Assembly: GCA_963696645.1 (NCBI GenBank)
Contig: CAVOKY010000011.1
Span: forward strand, 124,001 to 188,000
DNA: 64,000 bases
From: JAMXLO01 sp963696645
GTDB lineage: Bacteria; Pseudomonadota; Alphaproteobacteria; Acetobacterales; Acetobacteraceae
Reading direction: 5' to 3'
Shown here: positions 36,490-43,578 of the stretch, in pieces
Layout of the letters: each line of letters opens with the position of its first letter
Position numbering within the stretch: the first letter of the stretch is position 1
Position numbers and translations under genes: made by a program
Notes under the pieces: generated by a model
Databases searched by the model: none
The model's input: only the letters and a program-made list of their open reading frames with translations
Told to the model about the DNA's origin: nothing

Positions 36490-37056
36490 ATGACCGAATT
36501 CGTCCGCCGAATACCGGAAGGGGATAATCGCGAGCGATTGATCTGTACCGATTGCGGTCATATCGCCTACGAGAACCCCAAGGTCGTGGTCGGCTCGGTC
36601 ATTGCGGTCGGTGGTGCTGTGCTGATGTGCCGCCGTGCCATCGAGCCTCGCCTCGGTTTCTGGACCCTGCCAGCCGGCTATTTGGAACACGGCGAGACCC
36701 TCGAGGAGGGCGCCGCGCGGGAGGCATGGGAGGAAGCCCAGGCCGAAATCGTGTTGGATGGCATTCTTGGCGTGTTCACCATCAGCCGGATCGGCCAGGT
36801 GCAAGTAATCTTTCGGGGTCGATTTGCCTCTGCCGGCGCGCCACGCTTCGCCGCTGGGCCCGAGAGCCTGGAGGTCGCCCTGTTCCCCTGGCAGCAAATA
36901 CCGCGTGACGAGATCGCGTTTCCATCGGTGCGCTGGGCGCTTGACGCATGGCGCAACGCCAGCCCTGGTCCTCTCGGCATGCCAGCCGGCAATCCAGCCA
37001 GTGGCCCGCGCGGTACCGTGCGGCTGGCGGAACCGGCGACCGGGTCGGCCGCGTGA
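36490..37056 (+). CDS. NUDIX hydrolase with N-terminal zinc ribbon
   Basis: A 188-residue protein. The N-terminal ICTDCGHIAYENPKVVVG is the NADH-pyrophosphatase-like ribbon, with only one CxxC pair. The Nudix box begins GYLEHGETLEEGA and ends REAWEEAQAEI, with all key Glu present. Such enzymes cleave nucleoside diphosphates linked to another group, often ADP-ribose, NADH or FAD. The C-terminal ~30 residues are Pro/Gly-rich and probably disordered. Its TGA overlaps the ATG of the next gene (ATGA), so the two are coupled. Confidence 0.88.
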   Translation: MTEFVRRIPEGDNRERLICTDCGHIAYENPKVVVGSVIAVGGAVLMCRRAIEPRLGFWTLPAGYLEHGETLEEGAAREAWEEAQAEIVLDGILGVFTISRIGQVQVIFRGRFASAGAPRFAAGPESLEVALFPWQQIPRDEIAFPSVRWALDAWRNASPGPLGMPAGNPASGPRGTVRLAEPATGSAA

Positions 37057-37361
37057 TGCGCGCCCGCTGGGCCGCGTTGGTATTGGTCGTCACTGCAGGT
37101 GCCAGTCCGGCGCCCTCCTTGCCGCTACCGCCGCTGCCGCCAACGCATCGGCCGGTGGATCAATCGGCACCGGTGCCGGATCCCGATGCCGCCGGACCGT
37201 TGGCGGCTGGCCCGCAACGTACGGAAGTTGGCATCAGCAATTTCCGGGTGGATCGCTACGACAGGAGTCTTGGCTATTCGCCTGGTTCCCGCTTCCAAAC
37301 CAGCGAGGAGAGGCGTCCGATCCAGACCCCTGGTCTGACCTTGCGGGTTCCGCTGCAATAG
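37056..37361 (+). CDS. Small secreted or periplasmic proline-rich protein
   Basis: 101 residues. The start MRARWAALVLVVTAGASPA is a signal peptide with a probable cleavage after ASPA. A Pro-rich segment (PSLPLPPLPPTHRP) follows, then a conserved-looking C-terminal end ISNFRVDRYDRSLGYSPGSR. I do not recognise the family. Translation is coupled to the NUDIX gene by a 1-base overlap. A cell-envelope role is the only inference possible. Confidence 0.65.
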   Translation: MRARWAALVLVVTAGASPAPSLPLPPLPPTHRPVDQSAPVPDPDAAGPLAAGPQRTEVGISNFRVDRYDRSLGYSPGSRFQTSEERRPIQTPGLTLRVPLQ

Positions 37362-37380
37362 GCGCCGGCGTGCCCGGCGT

Positions 37381-37394
37381 CTGATCCAGATCAA
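37381..37394. promoter_or_regulatory. FNR/FixK-type site upstream of the universal stress protein
   Basis: CTGATCCAGATCAA differs from the TTGAT-N4-ATCAA consensus at one base. A -10-like TATATG lies at 37417-37422, so a start near 37429 would put the box centre at about -41.5, the class II activator position. Anaerobic or microaerobic induction of the downstream gene is inferred. Confidence 0.55.
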
Positions 37395-37456
37395 TATGTT
37401 CGGCTGCGCAATCGAGTATATGCTTGCTGGAACGTAGCGACAGGGAGGGACGGCCG

Positions 37457-38305
37457 ATGGCTCTGAAAGACATCCTGGTGCATTTGGACGTCACGCCACG
37501 CAGCGCGGTGCGGCTCGCCTTGGCCGCCAACCTGGCGACACGACATGGCGCGCATCTCACCGGCGTGCACGCGATCGACATTCCCTCGGCCAACTATTTC
37601 TATGGCGCGGCCATGCCGTTAGTGCCGGCCAATCCAGAAGAGATCGTCGATCGCATGCGCGCGGAGGCGGCTGCGGCAGCAGAGCCGGTCGAAGCGGCGT
37701 TTCGCGACTGCCTGCGGCGCAACGGCATCGAAGGCGAGTGGCGTCTGGTCGAAGGCAATCCGCCGGCGACTGTTGCGCTGCACGGCCGCTACGCCGATCT
37801 GATCGTCGTCGGCCAGCCCAATCCGGATCAACCGCAGGATGGCGATGCGATCACGGTAACCACGGTCATGACGTCGGGACGACCGGTGCTGGCGGTGCCG
37901 TTCGCCGGCGATTTCCCGACCATCGGCGAGCGCGTGCTGGTCGCCTGGAATGCCAGCCGCGAGGCGGCGCGTGCCCTCAACGACGCTTTGCCACTGCTGA
38001 CTGGGGCGAAGCAGGTCACCGTGCTGGCGATCAACCCGCAACGCGGCATCGGCGGCCATGGCGACGTGCCGGCGGCCGATATCGCCCTCCATTTGGCGCG
38101 TCATGGCCTGAAGGCCGAAGCGGCGCACACCGTGGCCAAGGACATATCCGACGGTGAGGCCCTGCTGTCCTACGCAGCCGATATCGGCGCCGATCTCATC
38201 GTCTCGGGTGCGTATGGCCATTCGCGGGCGCGTGAACTGGTGTTCGGCGGGGTCACACGCACGTTGATCGCGGAGATGACTGCGCCGGTGCTGTTGTCGC
38301 ACTGA
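37457..38305 (+). CDS. Universal stress protein, tandem UspA domains
   Basis: 282 residues with two Usp folds. The first starts LKDILVHLDVTPRSAVRLAL (degenerate nucleotide site). The second (from ~residue 155) has VLVAWNASREAARAL and ends ADLIVSGAYGHSRARELVFG, with the G-x2-G-x9-G(S/T)-like ATP loop partly kept (GAYGHSRARELVFGGVT). The ATG at 37457 follows GGGAGGG. An FNR-type site upstream suggests induction under low oxygen, as for many Usp genes. It is monocistronic. Confidence 0.88.
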   Translation: MALKDILVHLDVTPRSAVRLALAANLATRHGAHLTGVHAIDIPSANYFYGAAMPLVPANPEEIVDRMRAEAAAAAEPVEAAFRDCLRRNGIEGEWRLVEGNPPATVALHGRYADLIVVGQPNPDQPQDGDAITVTTVMTSGRPVLAVPFAGDFPTIGERVLVAWNASREAARALNDALPLLTGAKQVTVLAINPQRGIGGHGDVPAADIALHLARHGLKAEAAHTVAKDISDGEALLSYAADIGADLIVSGAYGHSRARELVFGGVTRTLIAEMTAPVLLSH

Positions 38306-38400
38306 GGGGACGCCATCGCGCTCGACCACGCATGGTCGCGGACCTGCCGCGGGCCGGCCAGCGTGGCAGCTCTCCCGTGCTGGGTTGACCGCCGAACCGA

Positions 38401-39276
38401 CTACCAGGCGAAATACGGAATTGTCGCGATCGGTGCGACGCCGGCTGACTTCGCAGCCGCTTCCGCCTTGCTGACGTCGAAGCGGCCGGGCGCGGTGGCC
38501 AGTGCCTCGCCGTGCACCCCGCCGAGTACCCAACAGGATGCGATGTCCACGCCCGCCGCCCCGACGATATCGGTATGCAGCGCATCGCCGACCGCCAGCA
38601 CGCGCCCGACCGGCAGCCCGAGGCTTTGCAGCACGGGCTGGTAGATCGTCGCGTCGGGCTTGCCGATCGAGCGGACGTCGCCGCCTAGTTCCTGGTACCG
38701 TACTGCCAGCGCACCGGCGCAAAGCACGCGCACGCCACCGCGAATCACCTGAAGATCCGGGTTGGCACAGATCATCGGCAGGTGGTGCCGGGCGCAGTCC
38801 TGCAGCACCGACTCGAATTCGGCGAGATCGGTGGGATTGCGGTGATCGTCGGGGCCGGTGTTCAGCACGAAGTTTGCCTCTGCGGGGTGTGCGACACTGG
38901 TCAGCGCCAGACCCTCCATCACGCCGCGGTCGCGCTCCGGTCCGAGGTGGAACACGCGCTGGCCGAGTTCCGCCCACCACAGGTCGGGCGGTCGCTGCAG
39001 CGCACGGCGCACCGCCTCGCCGCTGGTCAGGATGTCGGTGTAGAGGTCGTCCGGGATGCCCATTCGGCGCATCATCGCCTGCGCCGCGTCATTCGGCCGC
39101 GGCACGTTCGACAGCAGCAGTGTCCGTTTGCCGGAGGCGCGCAGTTGGGCGAGGCATTCCACCGCGTGCGGGAAGGCGTTCACGCCATCGTGGATGACGC
39201 CCCACAGGTCGAGGATGAATCCGTCGAACCGGTCGGCGAGGGCAGCAAAGCCTGAAAGATGTTCCATCAGCCGCAT
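38401..39276 (-). CDS. TIGR01459-type HAD-IIA family phosphatase
   Basis: 291 residues. HAD motif I is FDGFILDLWGVIHDG (the first Asp as nucleophile), motif II LLLSNVPRP, and the C-terminal motif IV GDALHTDIVGAAG. The cap between is of the C2 (NagD-like) type. The natural substrate is not known. The gene starts by overlapping the pyrD end by 10 bases, so the two are co-transcribed. Confidence 0.88.
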   Translation of the reverse strand: MRLMEHLSGFAALADRFDGFILDLWGVIHDGVNAFPHAVECLAQLRASGKRTLLLSNVPRPNDAAQAMMRRMGIPDDLYTDILTSGEAVRRALQRPPDLWWAELGQRVFHLGPERDRGVMEGLALTSVAHPAEANFVLNTGPDDHRNPTDLAEFESVLQDCARHHLPMICANPDLQVIRGGVRVLCAGALAVRYQELGGDVRSIGKPDATIYQPVLQSLGLPVGRVLAVGDALHTDIVGAAGVDIASCWVLGGVHGEALATAPGRFDVSKAEAAAKSAGVAPIATIPYFAW

Positions 39277-40334
39277 CCTGCCAGACGTTGCGCGTCGCTG
39301 CCCACCGCATCGTTGACCGTGCTGAAGCCGGCGATGCGCAGCGAGGCGGCAAGCTCCCGCTTCAATCGGGGGACCAGTGCCGGGCCAGCGTAGGCGAAGC
39401 TGGTGTAAAGCTGAACCAGCGATGCACCCGCGCGGATCTTGGTCAGCGCGTCCTGTCCAGTGGACACGCCGCCGACGCCGAACAGCGCGAGGCGGCCGCG
39501 CGCCAGCAGGTAAGCCCGCGCCAGCACGATGGTGGAGAGTTGCAACAGCGGTACACCGGACAGGCCGCCGGCCTCCCGCGAGTACGGCGAGCGGAGCCCG
39601 TCGGGCCGCGCAGTGGTGGTGTTCGATACGATCAGTCCCTGGACGCCTTCGGCCACGCAGGTTTCGACCAGCGCCGCCAGAGCGTCATCGGCCAGGTCCG
39701 GCGCGATCTTCACCAGCACCGGAGGGCGCGCGGGGACCTGTATCGCGACGGCACGCAGGATCGCTCGCAACTGCGCCTCGCCCTGCAGGTCGCGCAGCCC
39801 TGGTGTATTGGGCGACGAGACGTTGATCACCGCGTAATCGGCGTGAGGCGTGACCGCGGCGATCAGCGCCGGATAATCCCGCTCAGGATCGGCGCCCTCC
39901 TTGTTGATGCCGACATTGGCGCCCAGCAGAGCCAAGCCGCGCGGGCGCGCCTCCAAACGGGCGAGATAGGCTTGCAGACCGGCATTGTTGAAACCCATGC
40001 GATTGATCACGGCATGGTCTTCCGCCAGGCGGAACAGCCGCGGCCGTGGATTGCCGGCCTGCGGCATCGGCGTCACCGTGCCGGTTTCGACGAAGCCGAA
40101 GCCAAGCTGCATGAGCGCCGGCACGGCCACCGCATTCTTGTCGAACCCGGCGGCCAGCCCTATCGGGTTGGCAAATCGCCGTCCGATCACTTCGATCGCC
40201 AGCGCCGGATCGTCTGGTTCGGACGCACTGCCTGCCAGACCGAGGCGCAACGCCAGCAGGGCGAGATCATGCGCCCGCTCCGGATCCATCCAGCGCAGCA
40301 GCGGGAGCACGGACGATGCGATGCCGGGGGTCAT
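39267..40334 (-). CDS. pyrD: Dihydroorotate dehydrogenase (quinone), class 2
   Basis: A 355-residue FMN enzyme of pyrimidine synthesis that oxidises dihydroorotate and passes electrons to quinone at the inner membrane. The N-terminal helical extension (LPLLRWMDPERAHDLALLAL) marks class 2. Core signatures are NPIGLAAGFDKNA, FVETGTVTPMPQAGNPRPR, NVSSPNTPGLRDLQ (catalytic Ser) and LFGVGGVSTGQDA. Full length. The downstream HAD gene overlaps its end. Confidence 0.95.
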   Translation of the reverse strand: MTPGIASSVLPLLRWMDPERAHDLALLALRLGLAGSASEPDDPALAIEVIGRRFANPIGLAAGFDKNAVAVPALMQLGFGFVETGTVTPMPQAGNPRPRLFRLAEDHAVINRMGFNNAGLQAYLARLEARPRGLALLGANVGINKEGADPERDYPALIAAVTPHADYAVINVSSPNTPGLRDLQGEAQLRAILRAVAIQVPARPPVLVKIAPDLADDALAALVETCVAEGVQGLIVSNTTTARPDGLRSPYSREAGGLSGVPLLQLSTIVLARAYLLARGRLALFGVGGVSTGQDALTKIRAGASLVQLYTSFAYAGPALVPRLKRELAASLRIAGFSTVNDAVGSDAQRLAGCG

Positions 40335-40425
40335 GCGTGGCCGGGCTTATGCCCGCAACACCGCGAAGTTGGAAGCCGGTGACCTGGCCATTGCCACCGC
40401 GCCGTAGCAGCCCGACGATGGCGCC

Positions 40426-40692
40426 GTGTCGCATGAACCGTATCTCGAGACATGCTGCCGGTCGGCGTTGCACCGGCTGAGCCTTTGCGGGCCAGGGGGC
40501 CGTCCTTCGGGATTGCAGGACGATCCCTGCCTGGCGCGGTTGGCCAACATGGATCTGGCCCGGCGGCGGGACGATGGGCGCTACGAAATTACCGCGGCCG
40601 GATCGGTTCGGCATACACGCGAGGTGCTAAAGAAGCCCTTGGTCCCCGCTTGCGCAGGGGTGATGGGGTGTAGCCGAAATGACGGGCGTTGA
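40426..40692 (+). CDS. Small winged-helix-like hypothetical protein
   Basis: 88 residues from GTG 40426. The body CLARLANMDLARRRDDGRYEITAAGSVRHTREVL resembles the second half of a winged-helix DNA-binding fold (wing RRDDGRYEIT, final helix). The last ~20 residues (LVPACAGVMGCSRNDGR) are encoded by a REP-like palindrome and are probably not ancestral, so the repeat likely replaced the native end. It is divergent from pyrD. I do not recognise a named family. Confidence 0.5.
   Translation: MSHEPYLETCCRSALHRLSLCGPGGRPSGLQDDPCLARLANMDLARRRDDGRYEITAAGSVRHTREVLKKPLVPACAGVMGCSRNDGR
40643..40660. repeat. REP-like palindrome
   Basis: TCCCCGCTTGCGCAGGGG forms a short CCCCGC/GCAGGGG stem and is followed by GTGATGGGG, a layout common in bacterial REP sequences. 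It is related to the palindrome at 19420-19441. Confidence 0.5.
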
Positions 40693-40802
40693 CTCTCGGG
40701 GATGGTGACGAGATGCCGCAGCGTGGGTCTCGTCAACCGGAAGCGCCTGTCTGGTGGGGATGACGCGCGGATTGTCACCCACGCGGCAGCCTGGCGCCAG
40801 CG

Positions 40803-41039
40803 CTACGCCAACCGGGCGGTTGCGACCTCGCCTGTGGCGCCAGGCGCTACGCAAAGCACGCGACCGCCGTCGGGCGCCGAGACCATCATCATGTCGCCTT
40901 CGGCCAGCATGTCGGCCGCATCGGCGAAGAAATCATGCGTCTCCACTTTGTCGAGTGCGTCGCGGCCGGCCTTGTAATGCCAGAGCGTGAAGCCGTTGGC
41001 GTAAGCGAGCACCGATAGATTGCGAATGGCGAAGGCCAT
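40803..41039 (-). CDS. Small conserved hypothetical protein
   Basis: 78 residues: MAFAIRNLSVLAYANGFTLW, then HYKAGRDALDKVETHDFFAD and MMMVSAPDGGRVLCVA. It has no signal peptide or membrane segment and looks like a small mixed alpha/beta protein. I know of no function. Its start lies only 22 bases after the U-tract of the terminator at 41061-41096, so its transcription depends on read-through from the upstream promoter or on a second, unseen promoter. Confidence 0.65.
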   Translation of the reverse strand: MAFAIRNLSVLAYANGFTLWHYKAGRDALDKVETHDFFADAADMLAEGDMMMVSAPDGGRVLCVAPGATGEVATARLA

Positions 41040-41060
41040 GACTGTGCTGTCCCTTCGGGC

Positions 41061-41096
41061 AAAAAAGAAGGGTCGCCGCGTTATGCGACGACCCTT
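41061..41096 (-). terminator. Intrinsic terminator
   Basis: Arms AAGGGTCGTCGC and GCGGCGACCCTT (one wobble position, loop ATAAC) are followed on the minus strand by CTTTTTT. It is the clearest rho-independent terminator in the window. Confidence 0.85.
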
Positions 41097-41143
41097 GAGG
41101 TTTGAGGAGGAGAAAGGTCAACGGACGCAATCCGCCCGTTGAC
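41061..41143 (-). ncRNA. Candidate small RNA with anti-Shine-Dalgarno stretch
   Basis: Reading the minus strand, a TTGACA/TACATT promoter is followed after six bases by the hairpin GTCAACGG...CCGTTGAC (41143-41117), the unpaired CTTTCTCCTCCTC, and a strong terminator hairpin with TTCTTTTTT. The predicted transcript is about 83 nt. CU-rich CCUCCUC motifs between two stem-loops are a known feature of alphaproteobacterial trans-acting RNAs that bind ribosome sites. The alternative reading is a transcription attenuator for the 78-residue gene just downstream. Confidence 0.55.
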
Positions 41144-41149
41144 AAAATC

Positions 41150-41179
41150 AATGTAGGCAATGGCTGAAGGCATTGTCAA
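41150..41179 (-). promoter_or_regulatory. Sigma-70 type promoter of the candidate small RNA
   Basis: The -35 is TTGACA (41179-41174), then an 18-base spacer and the -10 TACATT (41155-41150), with a predicted start at about 41143. It lies in the gap behind the 127-residue gene that ends at 41216. Confidence 0.6.
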
Positions 41180-41215
41180 TGACTATTTTCCTAAATTCGA
41201 GTTAACTGCGCCGTA

Positions 41216-41599
41216 TCATGCGACAATGCCCTTGACCCTCAACGGCCATTCCAACCGGTCCATCGCCTCGCGCCACAACCGCCAGTCGCAGCGTTCGCAG
41301 GCATTTGCGGGGTTCGGCGAGACCCGGCGCTCACCCCAGATCCGCAGAATGCGGGCATGGACGAGGTCGATCCGCCGCCGGCGGTAGAGCGCATCGAGGC
41401 ACTTTACCACGTCGTCCGGCTCGCATGGCCGACCGATACGGCCCAGATTGGCGGTATAGCGCGCGCCTTCCCGCCGCGCTGTAAGCGCCGCCATGGTCCA
41501 GAACCATGCCTCCTCGGCGCTGCGGAACGGCTCGGTGGGCCGCTGTGCGGAATAGCTGGGAATTCGGTTGCTGGCCGGTCGGGTGGCGTTTGCTACCAT
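41216..41599 (-). CDS. Conserved hypothetical protein, probably SOS-regulated
   Basis: 127 residues. The core AEEAWFWTMAALTARREGAR, GRPCEPDDVVKCLDALYRRR and DLVHARILRIWGERRVSP looks conserved and is Trp/Arg-rich and helical. A C-terminal CERCDWRLWREAM may bind metal or nucleic acid. I recognise the pattern from alphaproteobacterial genomes but no function. The ATG at 41599 has an excellent AAGGAG site, and a LexA-type box GTTC-N7-GTTC lies 37-51 bases upstream, so induction by DNA damage is likely. Confidence 0.75.
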   Translation of the reverse strand: MVANATRPASNRIPSYSAQRPTEPFRSAEEAWFWTMAALTARREGARYTANLGRIGRPCEPDDVVKCLDALYRRRRIDLVHARILRIWGERRVSPNPANACERCDWRLWREAMDRLEWPLRVKGIVA

Positions 41600-41635
41600 T
41601 GCGATCTATCTCCTTTTGAGGTTCGCTCAATAGAC

Positions 41636-41650
41636 GAACGAAGAGCGAAC
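41636..41650 (-). promoter_or_regulatory. LexA-type SOS box (GTTC-N7-GTTC)
   Basis: On the minus strand GTTCGCTCTTCGTTC matches the alphaproteobacterial LexA operator GTTC-N7-GTTC exactly. It lies between the presumed promoter and the ribosome site of the gene starting at 41599. An overlapping GTTCG...GAGCGAAC inverted repeat adds symmetry. Confidence 0.65.
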
Positions 41651-41862
41651 ATATGAAACTATAGGTTGTATGTCATGGCAAGTGAGTTTCGACATAATTC
41701 AGAAAACAATCCTATCAACCAGTTCGTCTCCAAGACGGCGGCGACTGAACGCCACCAATGCCGCCACGCACTGGCCGGCCGATCAGTGACCCGAGGAGAC
41801 CAACATAGGGTGCCGGAAGTTGTGGCCGGCAGGGCTATCGATCCCCCGCCGGAACCCAAGGC

Positions 41863-43326
41863 TCATGCCTGCACGGACGACAACGGCGGCGCCACATCTT
41901 CCAGCGGGCGCCGCTCCGCCGGCACTGCCAGCACGCCCGCGACCACGGCGGCGCCCAGCATCAACGCGCCGCCGAGCAGGTAGCCCCACAGGATCGAGCC
42001 GCGTGAACCGGTCTCGATCAATGCGCCAAATAGCGCCGGGCCAACCACGCCACCGATGCCGGTGCCAAATGCGTAGAACAGGGCGATCGCGATCGCGCGC
42101 ATCTCCAGCGGGAAGCTTTCACCGACCGTGAGGTAAGCCGAACTCGCCGCGGCCGAAGCGACGAAGAAGATCACCGTCCAGGCGATCGTCTGCTGCACGG
42201 CGTCCAGCACACCGAGCGCGAACAGCCAGCCGGTGATCGCCATCAGGATGCCGGAGAGTGCGTATGTGGCGGTGATCATGAAGCGTCGGCCGCGGGTGTC
42301 GAACAGCTTGCCCAGCACCAGCGGACCCAGGAAATTGCCGGCGGCAAACGGCAGCATGAACCAGCCGATGTCGGCGGATGGGATCGCGTAGAACCGTGTC
42401 AGGATCAGTGCGTAGGTGAAGAACACGGCATTGTAGCAGAACGCCTGCGCCACCATCAGGGCGATGCCAAGTACGGCGCGCCGGCGGTAGTCGGTGAACA
42501 GCGCGCGCATGCCGATGAAGAACCATGAGCGGACGTCCTTGCGCAGCCGCAGCGATTGATACGGCACCGGAGGCAGGGGGCGACCGGTTTCCCGTTCGAC
42601 ACGTCGCTCGATCTCCGCCACGACGCGTTCGGCTTCCTCCGAATGGCCGTGGGTCATCAGCCAGCGCGGACTCTCCGGCAGGAAGCGGCGCAGCAGCAGC
42701 ACGATGAAACCCAGCACGCCGCCGATGATGAAGGCGAAGCGCCAGCCATATTCCGCCGGCATCACCGCCGGATCGAGCACCACCAGGGCACCGATCGCGC
42801 CGACCGCGGCACCCAGCCAGAAGCTGCCGTTCACCACCAAATCGGTGAAGCCGCGGCGGCGGGCCGGGATGAGTTCCTGGATCGTGGCATTTACCGCGGC
42901 GTATTCGCCGCCGATGCCGGCACCGGTCAGCATGCGGAACAGCGCAAACGACCAGAAGTTCCACGACAGGCCGCACGCGATGGTGGCGACCAGGTAGACC
43001 AGCACGGTAATGCTGAACAGCTTCTTGCGGCCCAGGCGGTCGGTCAGCCAGCCGAAGAACAAAGCCCCGGCAACTGCGCCGACCAGATAGGCACTGGCGG
43101 CCAGGCCGACCTGTGCGCCGGTGAGATGCAGCACCGGGCTTTCGGTCAGCGCGCCGGACAGCGAGCCGACAATAGTGACCTCCAGCCCGTCGAGCACCCA
43201 GGCGATGCCGAGTGCCACGATCACAAGCCAGTGGAACCGGCTCCACGGCAGGCGGTCGAGTCGCGCCGGCACGTCGGTCTCGAACACCGCGTCGCTTGGT
43301 ATGGGGTGCCGCAGCTCATCTGGCAT
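41863..43326 (-). CDS. MFS transporter, sugar/metabolite:H+ symporter type
   Basis: 487 residues with 12 predicted membrane helices. Signatures are the loop 2-3 motif GWLTDRLGRKKLF, the FRMLTGAGIGGEYAAVNATI block in TM4-5, and FLPESPRWLMTHGHSEEAE after TM6. These place it near the sugar porter / aromatic-acid porter branch. The start at 43326 (MPDELRH) is chosen since family alignment begins there. It is divergent from the amidase operon, whose first gene starts 53 bases away, so the two may share a regulatory region and a substrate. The substrate is not known. Confidence 0.88.
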   Translation of the reverse strand: MPDELRHPIPSDAVFETDVPARLDRLPWSRFHWLVIVALGIAWVLDGLEVTIVGSLSGALTESPVLHLTGAQVGLAASAYLVGAVAGALFFGWLTDRLGRKKLFSITVLVYLVATIACGLSWNFWSFALFRMLTGAGIGGEYAAVNATIQELIPARRRGFTDLVVNGSFWLGAAVGAIGALVVLDPAVMPAEYGWRFAFIIGGVLGFIVLLLRRFLPESPRWLMTHGHSEEAERVVAEIERRVERETGRPLPPVPYQSLRLRKDVRSWFFIGMRALFTDYRRRAVLGIALMVAQAFCYNAVFFTYALILTRFYAIPSADIGWFMLPFAAGNFLGPLVLGKLFDTRGRRFMITATYALSGILMAITGWLFALGVLDAVQQTIAWTVIFFVASAAASSAYLTVGESFPLEMRAIAIALFYAFGTGIGGVVGPALFGALIETGSRGSILWGYLLGGALMLGAAVVAGVLAVPAERRPLEDVAPPLSSVQA

Positions 43327-43378
43327 GTCGCTCGATCCGTCTCCCTGGCATACTGGCCACAAAACCGGGGAGACACAC

Positions 43379-43573
43379 ATGGACCCGTTCGAAGCCGAGG
43401 TTGAGGCAACGATTGCGCGATGGCATGGCATAACCGCGCCGAACGATCCGGCTCGGCGGATGGCGGCTGACCTGATTTCGACAATCCGCGCATTCGAGGC
43501 GCTGCGCGGCACGCTGGTGTTCGAGGACGAACCCGCGAGCTTCGAAACGGCGCTGCACGACACGAAGGAGTGA
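43379..43573 (+). CDS. Small AtzG/GatC-like accessory protein of the amidase
   Basis: 64 residues. ARWHGITAPNDPARRMAADL and STIRAFEALRGTLVFEDEPA fit a two-helix GatC-like protein. Small proteins of this kind (AtzG, DUF4089 and relatives) precede amidase-signature enzymes and stabilise them as heterocomplexes. It lies five bases before the amidase start. The match is by size, pattern and position, not by clear sequence identity. Confidence 0.6.
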   Translation: MDPFEAEVEATIARWHGITAPNDPARRMAADLISTIRAFEALRGTLVFEDEPASFETALHDTKE

Positions 43574-43578
43574 GTGCC

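Noticed and set aside
37619..38980. 453-codon minus-strand open frame over the universal stress protein and HAD genes
   Set aside because: Arg-rich shadow of high-GC coding DNA; both real genes have clear motifs in other frames.
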